17,074 bases of DNA from Porogramme epimiltina (GCA_900155495.1 FTLJ01001265.1:1-17074), one strand, 5' to 3'; positions 1 through 9,662 are shown, numbered from the stretch's first letter. Numbers and translations: made by a program. Notes: generated by a model not told the origin, from the letters alone.

Positions 1-1189
1 GGTTCGTGGGGTTTTGTATTACAATCATGGAAGCCACGGTTGAGGATAGACCGTTCGAGTTGGTAGCAGACAGTACGATATTTCCTGTGTGATAATCGTT
101 CTTTCATACTCTTCTTGCTTTTCTTCTCCAAACCACGAATATGTCTTCCATCAATGTTATATATATCGTCGAGCACGATGATAAGGGCATGAAAAGTTGG
201 ACAAGGCCTGCTGTGTAAGAGTGGAAGAGCAATTGCTTCTAGGCTCGACGAGATATCCAGTTCCCCACAAGGTTGCAGGGACAAGGAGTGGAGTTGTGGA
301 AATGTGGATAAATCAAGAATACGCCCATCTGAGAAGAAGATATGAAGAATCGTCGCAATATTAGGAAGCTCATCAGGCTTACCAGGAGTTATGCAATGCT
401 TTGCAGGAATGTGCATGTGCTGAAGACTATGACAAAAGGCCTGTGCGATGCTGAAAGTAAACTCGCTATCGATCTGAGGACCTGGGTACAGGTCCAATTC
501 GTCGATCGGATAAACAAGGGGGTCATCCACCTAAAGTCCCTCAGGGTCACACAACTTCTACTCGACACCATGCAGTTACGCACCGTAAGACGAGATATAT
601 TGCAAACTCGAGAAGCGATACATTTCGGGGCGTTGAGATTACTGTCTTCGTCTTTCTGTATTCCCGAGCATCCAAGGGTGCGGAGGGTGGGAAAGGCATT
701 AATGAGATGAAACACGCGACTTGCGAGCACGTTGTTGATACTGAGTTGTACGATATTTGGATAGCGCAATGATAGGCATCTTCTAGTGACAACGTTGAGG
801 CGGATATCAAACCATACACCGACGTCAACGGTACATGGACCAATTCTCTTGAGGAACAGGAGGGCGCGGTGGATTGGAGTTGATGAGGCTGATTGATGAT
901 TATCGTACCGGTGCGGCGTAAACTTGACAGTGTGGATGAGATCTCGTAAAGCTAGTTTTGTGTCGAGTGTTTGTTCCAGAGAGTCCAATGTGCGCTTATC
1001 CTCGATATAAACAGTCCGGAAGAGATTGACGCGACTTCGATGGAGCCAGTCCTTGCATATCAGGGCACAGATGCAAAGTGTTCGGAGATATTTCGCTTCT
1101 CGTTTGGTACGATGTCTCAGAACCCCCTCGTCACCGATGTAATCGATGACACTGAGCCCAAGCTCTATAGGAAGGGATTTTTGCGGCAT
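1..1189 (-). CDS. F-box/WD40-type protein, gene A (5' part; runs off left edge)
   Basis: First of three paralogous F-box genes in the window. By homology with genes B and C, exon 1 is 1189-584, intron 583-531 (53 nt), exon 2 530-383, intron 382-329 (54 nt), and exon 3 runs from 328 past the left edge. The start MPQKSLPIELG matches the paralogues. Residues about 5-62 form the F-box, with the hallmark LCICALICKDWLHRSR. Residues about 140-180 read like leucine-rich repeats (YPNIVQLSINN, FPTLRTLGCSG). The F-box family recruits Skp1/cullin and so acts as substrate receptor of an SCF ubiquitin ligase; the target is unknown. The exon-2 frame is supported by conservative differences from gene B (I/V, L/I, silent changes). 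Exon 3 stays open to base 1, but similarity to B stops near base 40. The C-terminal domain, if present, lies outside the window, so completeness is unknown. Confidence 0.82.
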
Positions 1190-1262
1190 AGTGAGAGAGC
1201 GCGTGGAACCTGCAGGAAAGAGAGTAGGAATGTTGTCTGCGCCGGGTTTTGAAGGGGGACAG
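1190..1262 (-). promoter_or_regulatory. Conserved pyrimidine-rich leader of gene A
   Basis: Immediately upstream of the A start codon, the - strand carries a pyrimidine-rich block (ACATTCCTACTCTCTTTCC) that recurs with few changes upstream of genes B and C. Its position suggests a 5' leader or core promoter, as is usual for fungal genes. No TATA box can be assigned with confidence. Confidence 0.4.
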
Positions 1263-1448
1263 CTGGCATATGTTGGCAGTAGGCGCTTGTGTCCTTGGCG
1301 CCCTCATAGTACTTGGTATCGCGTGGGGTTCCGATTCCTTTGGCTCGAACCATGATCATCAGTATCCCAAGCGTGATGACATATGCACTTCAATTCTCGG
1401 AATGCATGCTGGGGCTCACAGATGAAGCTAATAACATTCGATCACAAC

Positions 1449-2200
1449 AGCCCAGCACATGCCGAAGCCCCCTGAAGAACGCGAATGCGCTCCTGCTGCT
1501 ATGACCTGCCTGACGCAGCCCACGGCGCCCCTGCACTCGTGCGCCACGCCGACCATCAGCGCGGCCACACCTTGATCACGTCTGCCACCCGAATCCTGTG
1601 AGCGCAACCCCAATCCCTCCGCACGCCCCAACTCACCGACACCGTCCGACGTGACCGAGCAGAAGAACATACCCGGACGTATCAGCATACAGGTTCTCCA
1701 ATGACAGCACGCGCCCGCCACTCACCCAGCCAACGTCCTCGCAACGAGGTGCAGCGGGACGCCCCCCTCCATCACTCACCGCCGCTTCACCGGCTGTTTG
1801 ATCTGGTCGTACGAGCAGATCTAGAGTCCACTCAGCACGATCCCGCGTGCCGTCGTTGGAGCCACGCCCTTGTACAGCGCGCACGCCCCACGCGCGGAGC
1901 GACGACCCCCTTCGCCGCGCCGTCCTGCAATATAGACGCGGGCGCGTGGCGCATGCTGCGGTACGGGCTCCCGTTCGGGTAGTGCACCTACAGACGGACT
2001 GTGCGCGCACTTCGGAGACCTGCCTCGAGCGAAGGGGGCGCCGCGCACCGCGCACTTTTGACGAGGGTTAGCGAGGCTGACGAGAGTGCCGACGGTGGCG
2101 GCCGCGATCGTCGCAGCCGCGATGTTGAGCGTGAGGCCGTCACGCGAGAGCGCGCCATTCATCGCGTCATAGATGCTGCGCCGCGCGATCGCGCGCGGGC
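1449..2200 (-). pseudogene. Mitochondrial carrier family (SLC25-like) gene relic
   Basis: Read on the - strand and allowing frame changes, this GC-rich stretch gives a series of mitochondrial carrier segments in the right order: a hydrophobic helix (DGLTLNIAAATIAAATVGTL, about 2060-2140), PYRSMRHA (about 1935-1970), ALYKGVAPTTARGIVLSG (about 1821-1880), SYDQIKQPVKRR (about 1779-1818), EGGVPLHLVARTLAG (about 1727-1775), FFCSVTS (near 1650), ADVIKV (1568-1589) and FFRGLRHVLG (about 1449-1487). These match the P-x-D-x-x-K carrier signature region, the matrix-helix 'YKG/FRG' motifs and even-numbered helices of inner-membrane solute carriers. The resemblance is closest to dicarboxylate-type carriers (from memory of the family, not searched). 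Decay is clear: an in-frame stop follows VLSGL, the signature proline is lost (VADVIKV), and a frameshift precedes FFRG. GTGAGT donors remain after KRR and within the later part, so it was an intron-containing gene copy, not a retrocopy. The N-terminal third is not recognisable. Confidence 0.6.
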
Positions 2201-2439
2201 GTGCGGGCGGGGCACAAGCGCGTGCTGCCTACTGCCTTGTCCTTGACGTACTCGCACCGAGTCGCACGCGCCCATGCGGACGCCCAAGTTGTGGCTCGTA
2301 TTGTGGGTAAAAAATAGAGATGCACAGGAAAAAGGAGGTTAAAACAGAATCAACAAGCTGACTTGTCGGTGTCGCGATCCTCCCTTACATATATCACAAT
2401 ATGAGTATATGGTGGACGTTACGAGCTCCAATAATGATG

Positions 2440-2640
2440 GAACTTCGCAAGTTGTAGAAGGGCCAATAAATGTTGCGAGTGAGGAAAAGTCGCCAAAGAG
2501 AAAACCCACAAGCGAGGAAACTCACAAGTGGGGAAGTCAAAAAAAATCGCAAGTCAGAAAAGTCGCAAGTGGAAAAAACTCGCAAGTGGTAAAAGTTGCA
2601 AGTGGAAAAGTCGTAAGTTGAAGAGTCGCACATTCCGAAA
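2440..2640 (+). repeat. Left arm of fold-back 16-bp minisatellite
   Basis: Degenerate tandem repeat with consensus close to cgcaagtggaaaaact. Its core (cgcaagt and variants) starts at 2548, 2564, 2581, 2597 and 2612, with more decayed units back to about 2447. The spacing is 15-17 bp. The same unit, reverse complemented, makes up the right arm at 2815-3056. The lysine/serine-rich reading frame through it is a product of the repeat. Confidence 0.8.
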
Positions 2641-2814
2641 GAAGAATGTGAGGGCGCCATTCCGATGGGAGCGTCCAAGCCAGCGTCTAGAGGTCGCAGG
2701 AGGTCAGCTTACTCGCGGGCGACAGACTAGTACTCAAGCTGAGACCTTCCCTCGTTCTCTACCACCGCTATCTATTCGTTTTCGAGACGCCTTATGATAG
2801 TTACTTTTGACATC

Positions 2815-3056
2815 ACCCGCAATTTTCCTGACTTGTAAGTTATGCAACTTGCAACTTTCCTGACTTCCGCATTCCCCCGACCTGTACAAGTTTCTCCACT
2901 TGCAAGTTTTCGCACCTGCGAGTTTTTGTGCTTGCGAGTTTGGGTACCTGCAAGTTTTTTTACTTGTGAGTGTTCTCACTTGCGAGTTTCGTGCCTGAGG
3001 GTTTTCGCGCATGCGAGTTTTTTACCTATGAGTTTTCGTACCTATGAGTTTCCGTA
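2815..3056 (-). repeat. Right arm of fold-back 16-bp minisatellite (inverted)
   Basis: About eleven units of the same 16-bp repeat in opposite orientation (cttgcgagttttcgta-like). Cores start at about 2882, 2899, 2915, 2931, 2947, 2963, 2979, 2994, 3010, 3025 and 3041, a strikingly regular 15-17 bp beat. Together with the left arm it frames a roughly 175-bp non-repetitive spacer and could fold into a long imperfect hairpin. Confidence 0.85.
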
Positions 3057-3479
3057 CCGAAGCTCAGGGGCCGACCCAAACATGGGAGTTTCGACGCCTT
3101 CTGAGGCAGCTTGCAACTTTTTATTTTTTACCCTAAATACGTGCCATACCAAGTACATGACCTCACAGAGAATGCTCACGGAGACGCCACCCGCGTAGCT
3201 CCGTAGGCCAGTTCGTGCCATTTCGAGCGCGACGGCCCAGAATAAGCGCCAGCTGTGTGGAGCGGCGTGAGCACGCGGTGTGGCTGGCAGGTACGCGCGC
3301 GACGCCCCTTGTGCGCGCAACGGTCTTCCCTCGTATCTGACGAATGGGATGTGTAAATGTACATGTATGCCGGGTTGATAACGCAATATCTGGCACGATA
3401 TCGTCGGAGTGACTTGGAAGTCGAAAAGTCGTCCACGTACTACTAGTACTGATTCCTAGGCCTGAAGGCAACCCTCACG
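3057..3479. other. Intergenic stretch, no gene seen
   Basis: No coding region could be supported. Up to about 3345 the sequence belongs to the DNA specific to unit I. From about 3345 it becomes weakly alignable with the region just 5' of gene B (about 9150 onward; compare the shared cgggttga and gtgactt stretches), which marks the left border of duplication unit I. Confidence 0.4.
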
Positions 3480-4228
3480 AATTTGAGGCTTCCCATACGC
3501 GGACGTTGTGTTCTTTGTAAGTGGCGGAACGTTGATCGTCTTTGACAGGCAGCATATAGTGAGATGATGGGTTGAGAAAACGGAGCGGTGGCCAGGGAAA
3601 CGCCTGAAAAAGAACGGGTATGGTCATAATCACTCCTGGGTCCTGGACAAAGGGGGCCGGTGCGTGGTGGAAGGAATACTTCTGAATGGCAAGAGGTGCG
3701 CAGGTGCTGCTAGCGTTGCTCCCCGCGACGGCAGACCGCCTGCTCACTGTCCTGTGCGCGACCAAACGACTGTGGATGCTGTCTCATCTGTCACGGTTAT
3801 GGCCTGCGGCGAACGCCAGCCCCCGGTTGGCATGTGGGACAGCGCGTCTGCCGCTGCCGCGTGGCTATATGCTAAGGTAGCGTTGCAGTCGGAGGGGCTG
3901 AGCCGACAGAAGCGCACCGGAAGCAAGCCACACGTCGTCGGAGAGCAAGAAGACAGCGTCGGGACTCGGGGGCCGGGGCGACGCTGCTCCGACACACGCT
4001 CCGGCGCTCTGATTCTACACCACGTGACTCAGGGACCCGTCCGAGTTGAAGCGAGACGGCTTTCATGGTCGCTCGACCGCTCGCTTCGCCCTCGATCCTT
4101 GCTTACGCCCTCGGCTTGCCGCCTTGCTAGTCTTTTTTGCTCTGCCTTGACTCTCCTGCCCCGCCTAAACATCACCGACCGACACCCTTCACACAATCCC
4201 CATCGACGACGCGCAAGACATCACGTAG
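3480..4228 (+). other. 5' block of ABC unit I, function unassigned
   Basis: Homologous to about 9230-10314 of unit II but shorter, since unit II carries an internal tandem duplication. A GC-rich patch at about 3805-3960 preserves a similar reading in both units, for example WLYAKVALQSEGL here and WLYAEVESYSEGL in unit II on +. The antisense frame is equally well preserved, so strand and coding status are undecided. The last 180 bases are CT-rich and resemble a fungal transcript leader. Confidence 0.35.
4021..4026 (+). promoter_or_regulatory. Conserved CACGTG (E-box-like) upstream of ABC relic 1
   Basis: A CACGTGAC element 208 bp before the conserved ATG at 4229, followed by a CT-rich leader. 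The same element lies 184 bp before the equivalent ATG in unit II. CACGTG is the palindromic core bound by bHLH/Cbf1-type factors. Its survival in both copies makes it a plausible remnant of the old ABC promoter. Confidence 0.35.
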
Positions 4229-5850
4229 ATGCTACGACACAGCTACTGCCAGTGTAGCTCAAAGCAACGTGCCGACTCCGACAGTTTGTGCAAATGAAGA
4301 CATGCGTTGTGGTCAATGTACCGTACGCACGGCCAGTCCTCGTTCCGCGTCTCTCTCTCTGGCTAAATTCTTCTTCCTTTAGTCACACGCCCGTGACGGA
4401 AGATTTACGTCGTCCACGTCGCCGACGACAAAGCTCAAACGGGGCATTCATTCACGGCGATATGCTTTTCCCGAGGATTTCGAGTCCGAACTTTACATGC
4501 TCACGGTCGACGCCATTACCACTTGAAATCTGCGGCATCAGGTACGTTCACCTTTGATCCTCATTCTACGCGTGTCTCAGCAACATCCAGAACACACACA
4601 GTAAGGCCTCGGATCGCGTTGGGAACGATCAGGGCAGCTTCACGGATGCAGTGGAAGCGAGCCCTGGCCCATAACCAGCCTGTCGTCATGCCTGCGAGGG
4701 CTGTTGAACTCACACCCTTAGGCAAGTCTCGTTTTATGCTCACACATGCCTTCCCGTGCTTACTTGGAGGTCGCTTAGATGATGTTTACATCAGGAGCAG
4801 CGCACCATCCCGCCACCACAACTGTATCCCTCATGTACCTACACGATGTGTTCCACACAGGATGCGACAAACACGTTTGCTTGGAGCGTCTACGGACCCC
4901 TAACCGGTCAGACAGCAACTCGCGTCAGTGTGTAAGCTCTACGAGAAGCAGGACATCCCCAGCGGGGTCATCAATGGGACGGTTCCGTTCCCCGAGGAAG
5001 GTTTACAAGTGCGGTTCGGGATTGCGCTCGAGTTCAGGTGGATTTGAGGCGCATACGATTGTAGAGAGGACCGCTAAATTTTACCTTACAGGAATGTCTG
5101 TTTCAACGCTCCTGGAGCAGAGACGTTTCTGGGGCGCAACGTCTCGTTCAAACGCGCACCTGGGCAACTATGAGTGAATCTCCTCGGGCTCTACCCATCT
5201 GGTATTTGCTGATCCCCCGATCCAGGTCATCGTTGGCTCAGATGGCTGAGGAAAGAGCATCGTCCTAAGGTTGATATCGCGTTTAACCGACGAGGATGAG
5301 CGGAGATCCTGTTCTGAGGCAACGATATCAAGTCTCTCAATTTCTACGGCCTCAGCCAGGCCGTCTCCGTCCATCTCCGCCCACGTCCCGCTCTCGGTGC
5401 GTGCGCAATCCCATCCCGCGCCTGCCCCTCGCTGACCCCACCCCACTTGCCCCCCTAAAGTCGCGACGACATTGCATTCGGCGACCCTGCTGGCGCGGGC
5501 GACGAGGCGCACGTGTGGCTGCGCGCGCAGTTGGGTGGCGCAAGGAGTTCATCGAAAAACTATCCCACGTGCTCGACACATACCTCGAACTGCCGGTGCG
5601 CGACTACTACCTTGCCCGAGGGCATGAGGGCAGTGTTTGAGCACGATGTGAGCTACAGCGCGGTACGGGAGGCGGGTGGGATAAAGGCAAGCGGGGGGCG
5701 GGGCACGACCGCTGAGCGGTGGACAGATTCTGAGGCATTCTGTGTGAGTTGCTTCTGACCCTTTGTCCGTTTGCCTAGCTCGCGCGACGGGGGCCAACGC
5801 GTCGCCTCAGTGTGAAGACACATGAACGATTCGGGAGTCGTAGAAGTGGG
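4229..5850 (+). pseudogene. ABC transporter relic 1 (exporter type), inactivated
   Basis: Decayed copy of a fungal ABC exporter-like gene. The N-terminal part (from the ATG shared with relic 2; intron 3' end at 4381-4382) is badly scrambled, and most of a transmembrane domain is absent. The nucleotide-binding domain is readable. It begins with LYEKQDIPSGVINGTV (from 4937) and ALEF. A good 54-nt intron follows (5038-5091), then NVCFNAPGAETFLGRNVSFK and APGQL. Walker A reads GSDG-stop-GKSI, with the TGA at 5247-5249. IAFGDPAG follows near 5470, and the C-loop LSGGQ is intact at 5712-5726. Lesions include the Walker A stop, loss of the intron donor after GQL (ctatgagtga against ctatccgtaagt in relic 2), frameshifts near 5290 and at about 5540 and 5610, and deletion of the Walker B exon. 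An H-loop remnant (HERFG) sits near 5825. Because intron remnants are kept, it is a duplicated rather than retroposed pseudogene. Confidence 0.78.
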
Positions 5851-6427
5851 GACCCACGATGCGCAGCTGAAGACAGATGGGAATTTGGAAGTTGCAGGCG
5901 TAGACGTTCGGGTCTGCTAGGGTAGGCCCGATTGGTACGACAAATGGTCCAAGAGAGCCAAGTTAGGTGGTGGCATGCACTCGGAACATGAATACGTGTC
6001 CTACATGTGTACTTGAAAACACGGCAATGACATGGATCGAAACGCAACAACTGTTCGCCAATCTCCCAGGAAGGCCTGACGGTACTCTCTTATCTCCGCT
6101 TGCCCCCAATTGTTGTCGGTACTAAGTATTCGGATACGATACCTGCAGTTCGCTACACGTATGTCAACATACACGCAGTTTACAAAGGTGAGCTGCGGCT
6201 GTGCGCGGGAGCCAGCCACTCGCACTTCTGCACGCGGTACGGGCCCGTGCTGCAAGCAGCCTGCATGCACCTCAACATGTCAATACACGGTGGAGAGCAT
6301 CATGAGACACCTATGTTGCCCCCGACTGTTAAATGCTAGGGCAAGCTGCAAGCACGGTTCCTCAGGCTGATTTAGTAATAACTGCGACATCATAGATAAG
6401 CTCAGTAAAAAGTGATTCAGGATATTG
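5851..6427. other. Conserved intergenic block between convergent genes, unit I
   Basis: No intact gene was seen. The block is alignable with 12213-12884. A - strand frame around 6060-6200 keeps a similar peptide in both copies (ILSTDNNWGQAEIREYRQAF here, ILSTNDDSRWVETKEYHPSF there). This could be the scrap of an unidentified third gene or simply duplicated non-coding DNA. It contains the 3' flank of gene B, directly after its stop codon. Confidence 0.35.
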
Positions 6428-9032
6428 CTAGTCTTCTCTATATCTCTCCAATAGTTCCTGAACCCGCAAAACCTTCACATCCCACCTCCTCTTAAACTTG
6501 GATAGGCATTCCTCGGCCCGCAATATCAAGACTTCCCCGTTGTGGGAAAAGCTGACAACAGCCCCCCGCCCTCCTACGCCTTCGCTCGCCACACATTTCC
6601 CGTCCGCTGCCCGCAACAGTCTCAATGCATAGTCCGTGTACGATGTCGCCACATGTTGACCGTCCGGAGAGAAGTCAATGGTGTGGATGCCGCCCAGATA
6701 GGAATACCAAGCTCCGACCGACCAGAGTAAGAACCCCGTTCGCGTGTCTGACATGTTGACTACTTGATCTTCCGCAGTTTGTATCGCCCAGCATACAAGG
6801 CGACCATCTGGGGACAACTTGACGAGCTCCTGCACAAGCAATTTGGGACGATCGCCTGCGGTGCCGGTGAGACATGTGTTGTGAAGAACGTCCGTATGGA
6901 GACAGAGTGTTCGAACCGATCCGCAGCGACAGACTGAGACGACGGTGTTATCATTTTCGGAGAACGCGGCGGCAATGCGACGGTGGTTGGGATCCTTGTG
7001 GTGGGGAAGGGTTGCATACAATGTCCATGTCGTCGTGTCCCACACGTATATTTCGTGGATCGCCGGCGGGGTGAAGCAGACCAAGAGCCATTTTTTGCTT
7101 GGTGATACTTGCATGGTGATGGAACCCCGGGAGGGTATTTTGGGAAGTAGTTCGGCACTGGCATGATGTGGCTGCGCAACATTCGTATGGTGAAGCAACA
7201 TGAAACTTGCCAAGCACCAGACAGATACAGTGGATTCCCGAGGGTAGGCGATGACTAAGAATTTCCCAATGGCTTCCACGTACGCATTATAGCTGAGATC
7301 TAATCTTGCACCATTTTGTAGAGTTGCAACGAGTGTTCCATGGAAGTGATCCCATACGACCAACTTGAACTGCATCCCAGACTTGTTTAACTTGAAGACT
7401 TTATCTCGCAACAAGATATAATCTTCTAGTCCATTCGGAGAGGGAAGAAACGATAGCACGTCATATGCATCCTCAATAGTAGTCCTGATCATCCTGGTTT
7501 GCGAGTCCCATATGATACGATTTCGTTCCACGTTGAAATACCAGTCATATGCCGTATTGCTGGCGATCCACTTGCCGCTCGGGGATACGACGCAGCGATA
7601 CCCCAAATAGCCATCCCCATTGATCCCATTCGAATGTCCTGCACATTGTCAATACATGTGGGTATCAGGTTTTTCCTTTCACACAGCTACTCGGGGGCCG
7701 GTATATTTTTCAACTCACCATTTGTCATGAATTCTGTCTTCAAGATGCCGTAGCGATGGAGCTCAGGAAAAGCAGATCGAACATCGTGTTCAAAACATCC
7801 CGTAATGTAAGCAGGTAGGCTGTGCGTGGTTTTGAGAGTGAGGGGGAAGGCCTTTCTTTCCTCGTCTTTCTGAGCATTGAGGATATACTGTTCGATTTGG
7901 TGGCAGAGAGCACGATATTTGCTGTGTGATAATCGTTCTTCCATACTCTTCTCGCTTTTCTCCTCCAAACCATGAATACGTCTTCTGGTATCAATGTCAT
8001 ATATGTCGTTGAGCACGATGATAAGGGCGTGAAAAGTTGGACAAGGCCTGCTTTGGGAGAGTAGACGAGCAATGGCATTTAGGCTCGAGGAGAGATCCAG
8101 TTCCGTACCAGGTTGCAGTGTCAAGGAGTGGAGTTGTGGAAACGTGGATAAATCAAGAATGCGTCCATCTGGGAAGAAGGCATGAAGAATGATCGCGATG
8201 TCAATAGGAAGCTCCTAAGGCTTACCAGGAGTTACACAATGCTTTGCAGGAATGTGCATGTGCTGAATACTATGACAGAAGGCCTGTGCGACGCTGAAAG
8301 TAAACTCGCGATCAATCCCAGGTTCTGGCTTCGATTCGTTTCCCGGATAGACAAAGGGGTTTGCCACCTAAAGTCTCTCAGGGTCACACAACTTCTACTC
8401 GACACCACGAAGTCACGCACCGTAAGATGAGATAAACTGCCAACTCGAGAAGCAATACGTGTCAAGGCCTTGATATTCAGGGGCCTGTCTCTGTCTTTTT
8501 GTAATCCCGAGCACTCAAGGGTGCGGAGGGTGGGAAAGGCATCAATGAGGTGAAACGCGCGACTTGTGGGCACGTTGTTGATGCTGAGCTGCACGATGTT
8601 TGGATAGCGCAATGATAGGCATCTTCGAGTGACGACGTTCAGGCTGACCTCGAACCATACACCGACGTCAACAGTACATGGACCAATTCCTCTGAGGAAC
8701 AAGAGGGCGCGGTGGATTGGAATTGATGAGGCTGATTGATGATTATCGTACCGGTGCGGCGTAAACTTGACAGTGTGGATGAGATCTCGTAAAGCTAGTT
8801 TTGTGTCGAGTGTTTGTTCCAGAGAGTCCAATGTGCGCTTATCCTCGATATAAACAGTCCGGAAGAGATTGACGCGACTTCGATGGAGCCAGTCTTTGCA
8901 TATCAGGGCGCAGATGCAAAGTGTTCGGAGATATTTTGCTTCTTCTTTGGTACGATGTTTGAGAACCCCCTCGTCGCCGATGTGATCGATTACACAGAGC
9001 CCCAGCTCTGTAGGCAGAGATGTGTGCGGCAT
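6428..9032 (-). CDS. F-box/WD40-type protein, gene B (complete, 804 aa)
   Basis: Four exons: 9032-8421, 8367-8226, 8168-7719 and 7638-6428. Introns are 53, 57 and 80 nt with donors GTGCGT, GTAAGC and GTGAGT and acceptors TTTAG, CCCAG and GCAG. The phases close into one open frame. The start MPHTSLPTELGLCVIDHIG is shared with A and C. Residues 5-62 form the F-box (CICALICKDWLHRSR). Residues about 140-180 look like leucine-rich repeats. Residues about 410-804 form a WD40-like propeller with blade motifs VSPSGKW (419), VSPSKKW...IYVWDTTTWTLYATL (579-612), LSPDGRL (676), FSPDGQHVATSY (724) and FSHNGEVL (765). The family role is to bind Skp1 through the F-box and a phosphorylated or modified target through the propeller, for ubiquitination; the target here is unknown. 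Base composition is visibly less GC-rich than the neighbouring ABC relic. The gene is convergent with ABC relic 1. Intron-retaining reads would shift frame or hit stops, which supports the spliced model. Confidence 0.87.
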
Positions 9033-9110
9033 AGTGGGACAGCTTGTGGAACTAGGAGAGTAAGAACGCTATCAGTGCTGGTCTTTGGGGGGGGACCAGC
9101 TAAATAAGCT
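9033..9110 (-). promoter_or_regulatory. Conserved pyrimidine-rich leader of gene B
   Basis: The - strand upstream of the B start has a block (GCGTTCTTACTCTCC) matching those before genes A and C. It includes a run of eight C residues and an agcttatttagct inverted motif a little further up. It is likely a 5' leader or core promoter. Confidence 0.4.
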
Positions 9111-9150
9111 GGAATTGGACGCCCATGTCCTTGGAACCCTCATACTTGCA

Positions 9151-9662
9151 CGTACATGTCCGTCGGGTTGAAAAAACGTGGATGACGCCATATCTAGCAA
9201 ACCGTCGTCAGTGACTTTCGACTTCTACGTACTGGTGAAGATAGCTCCTTGTGATGCTTGGACCTTCTTCTCCATCGCAGCTACCTTCTTGAGAGATGCA
9301 TCTTCGATTGTCTTTATCAAGCTCTAGAGTGATATTATAGGTTGAGAAAGCGTAGCGGGATTGACGAAAACGCCTCAGAAAGGGCAGGTATGTTTTGAAG
9401 CACCCCCGGCGCCGGGCGAAGATAGCAGTAAGCGGTTTGCGGTCATAGTTGGCTGCAAAGAAAAAGGGACGGGCTTCGCACATGTCCATTATAGGCGTAT
9501 GAGGGAATCCGGAATGGCCAATGGTGCGAGGGTGTTCCTAGCGTTACTCCCCGCGAGAGCGGACGGCCTACACTGTGCTGGGCGCTAGGCGCACATGACC
9601 ATAGATACCGTCTCACTGTCATGGACGGTGGCGGCTGGTCCTCAGCCCCGGTACAGCGCTGT
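9151..9662. other. 5' block of unit II before the tandem duplication
   Basis: Homologous to about 3350-3800 at the nucleotide level, with many indels. A - strand frame (9208-9489) has a weakly similar counterpart at 3475-3765, but there are too few shared residues to call a gene. No recognised domain. Confidence 0.3.

Larger units (their letters stand above)
3345..9150. repeat. Segmental duplication unit I (ABC relic + F-box/WD gene B)
   Basis: This block and 9151-15460 have the same order and orientation throughout: a weakly conserved 5' block, a CACGTGAC element, a CT-rich leader, an ABC-transporter relic on +, a conserved intergenic block, then an F-box/WD gene on -. Borders are approximate because the outer parts have diverged strongly. 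The gene parts remain most similar. Confidence 0.75.

Noticed and set aside
342..710. 122-codon open frame on + across gene A
   Set aside because: It is antisense to exons 2-3 and intron of gene A, has no domain, and the paralogue region of gene B breaks the frame.
971..1252. 93-codon open frame on + (and its counterparts at 8814 and 15240)
   Set aside because: It is the antisense shadow of the conserved F-box core. Conservation follows the - strand protein.
2409..2621. Small lysine-rich protein on +
   Set aside because: Its sequence is generated by the 16-bp repeat. It has no leader and no counterpart.
8232..8420. Continuation of the gene B exon-1 frame past the GTGCGT donor
   Set aside because: It reads through a good 53-nt intron. 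The same extension in gene C meets a TAG at once, and conservation between paralogues lies in the spliced frame.
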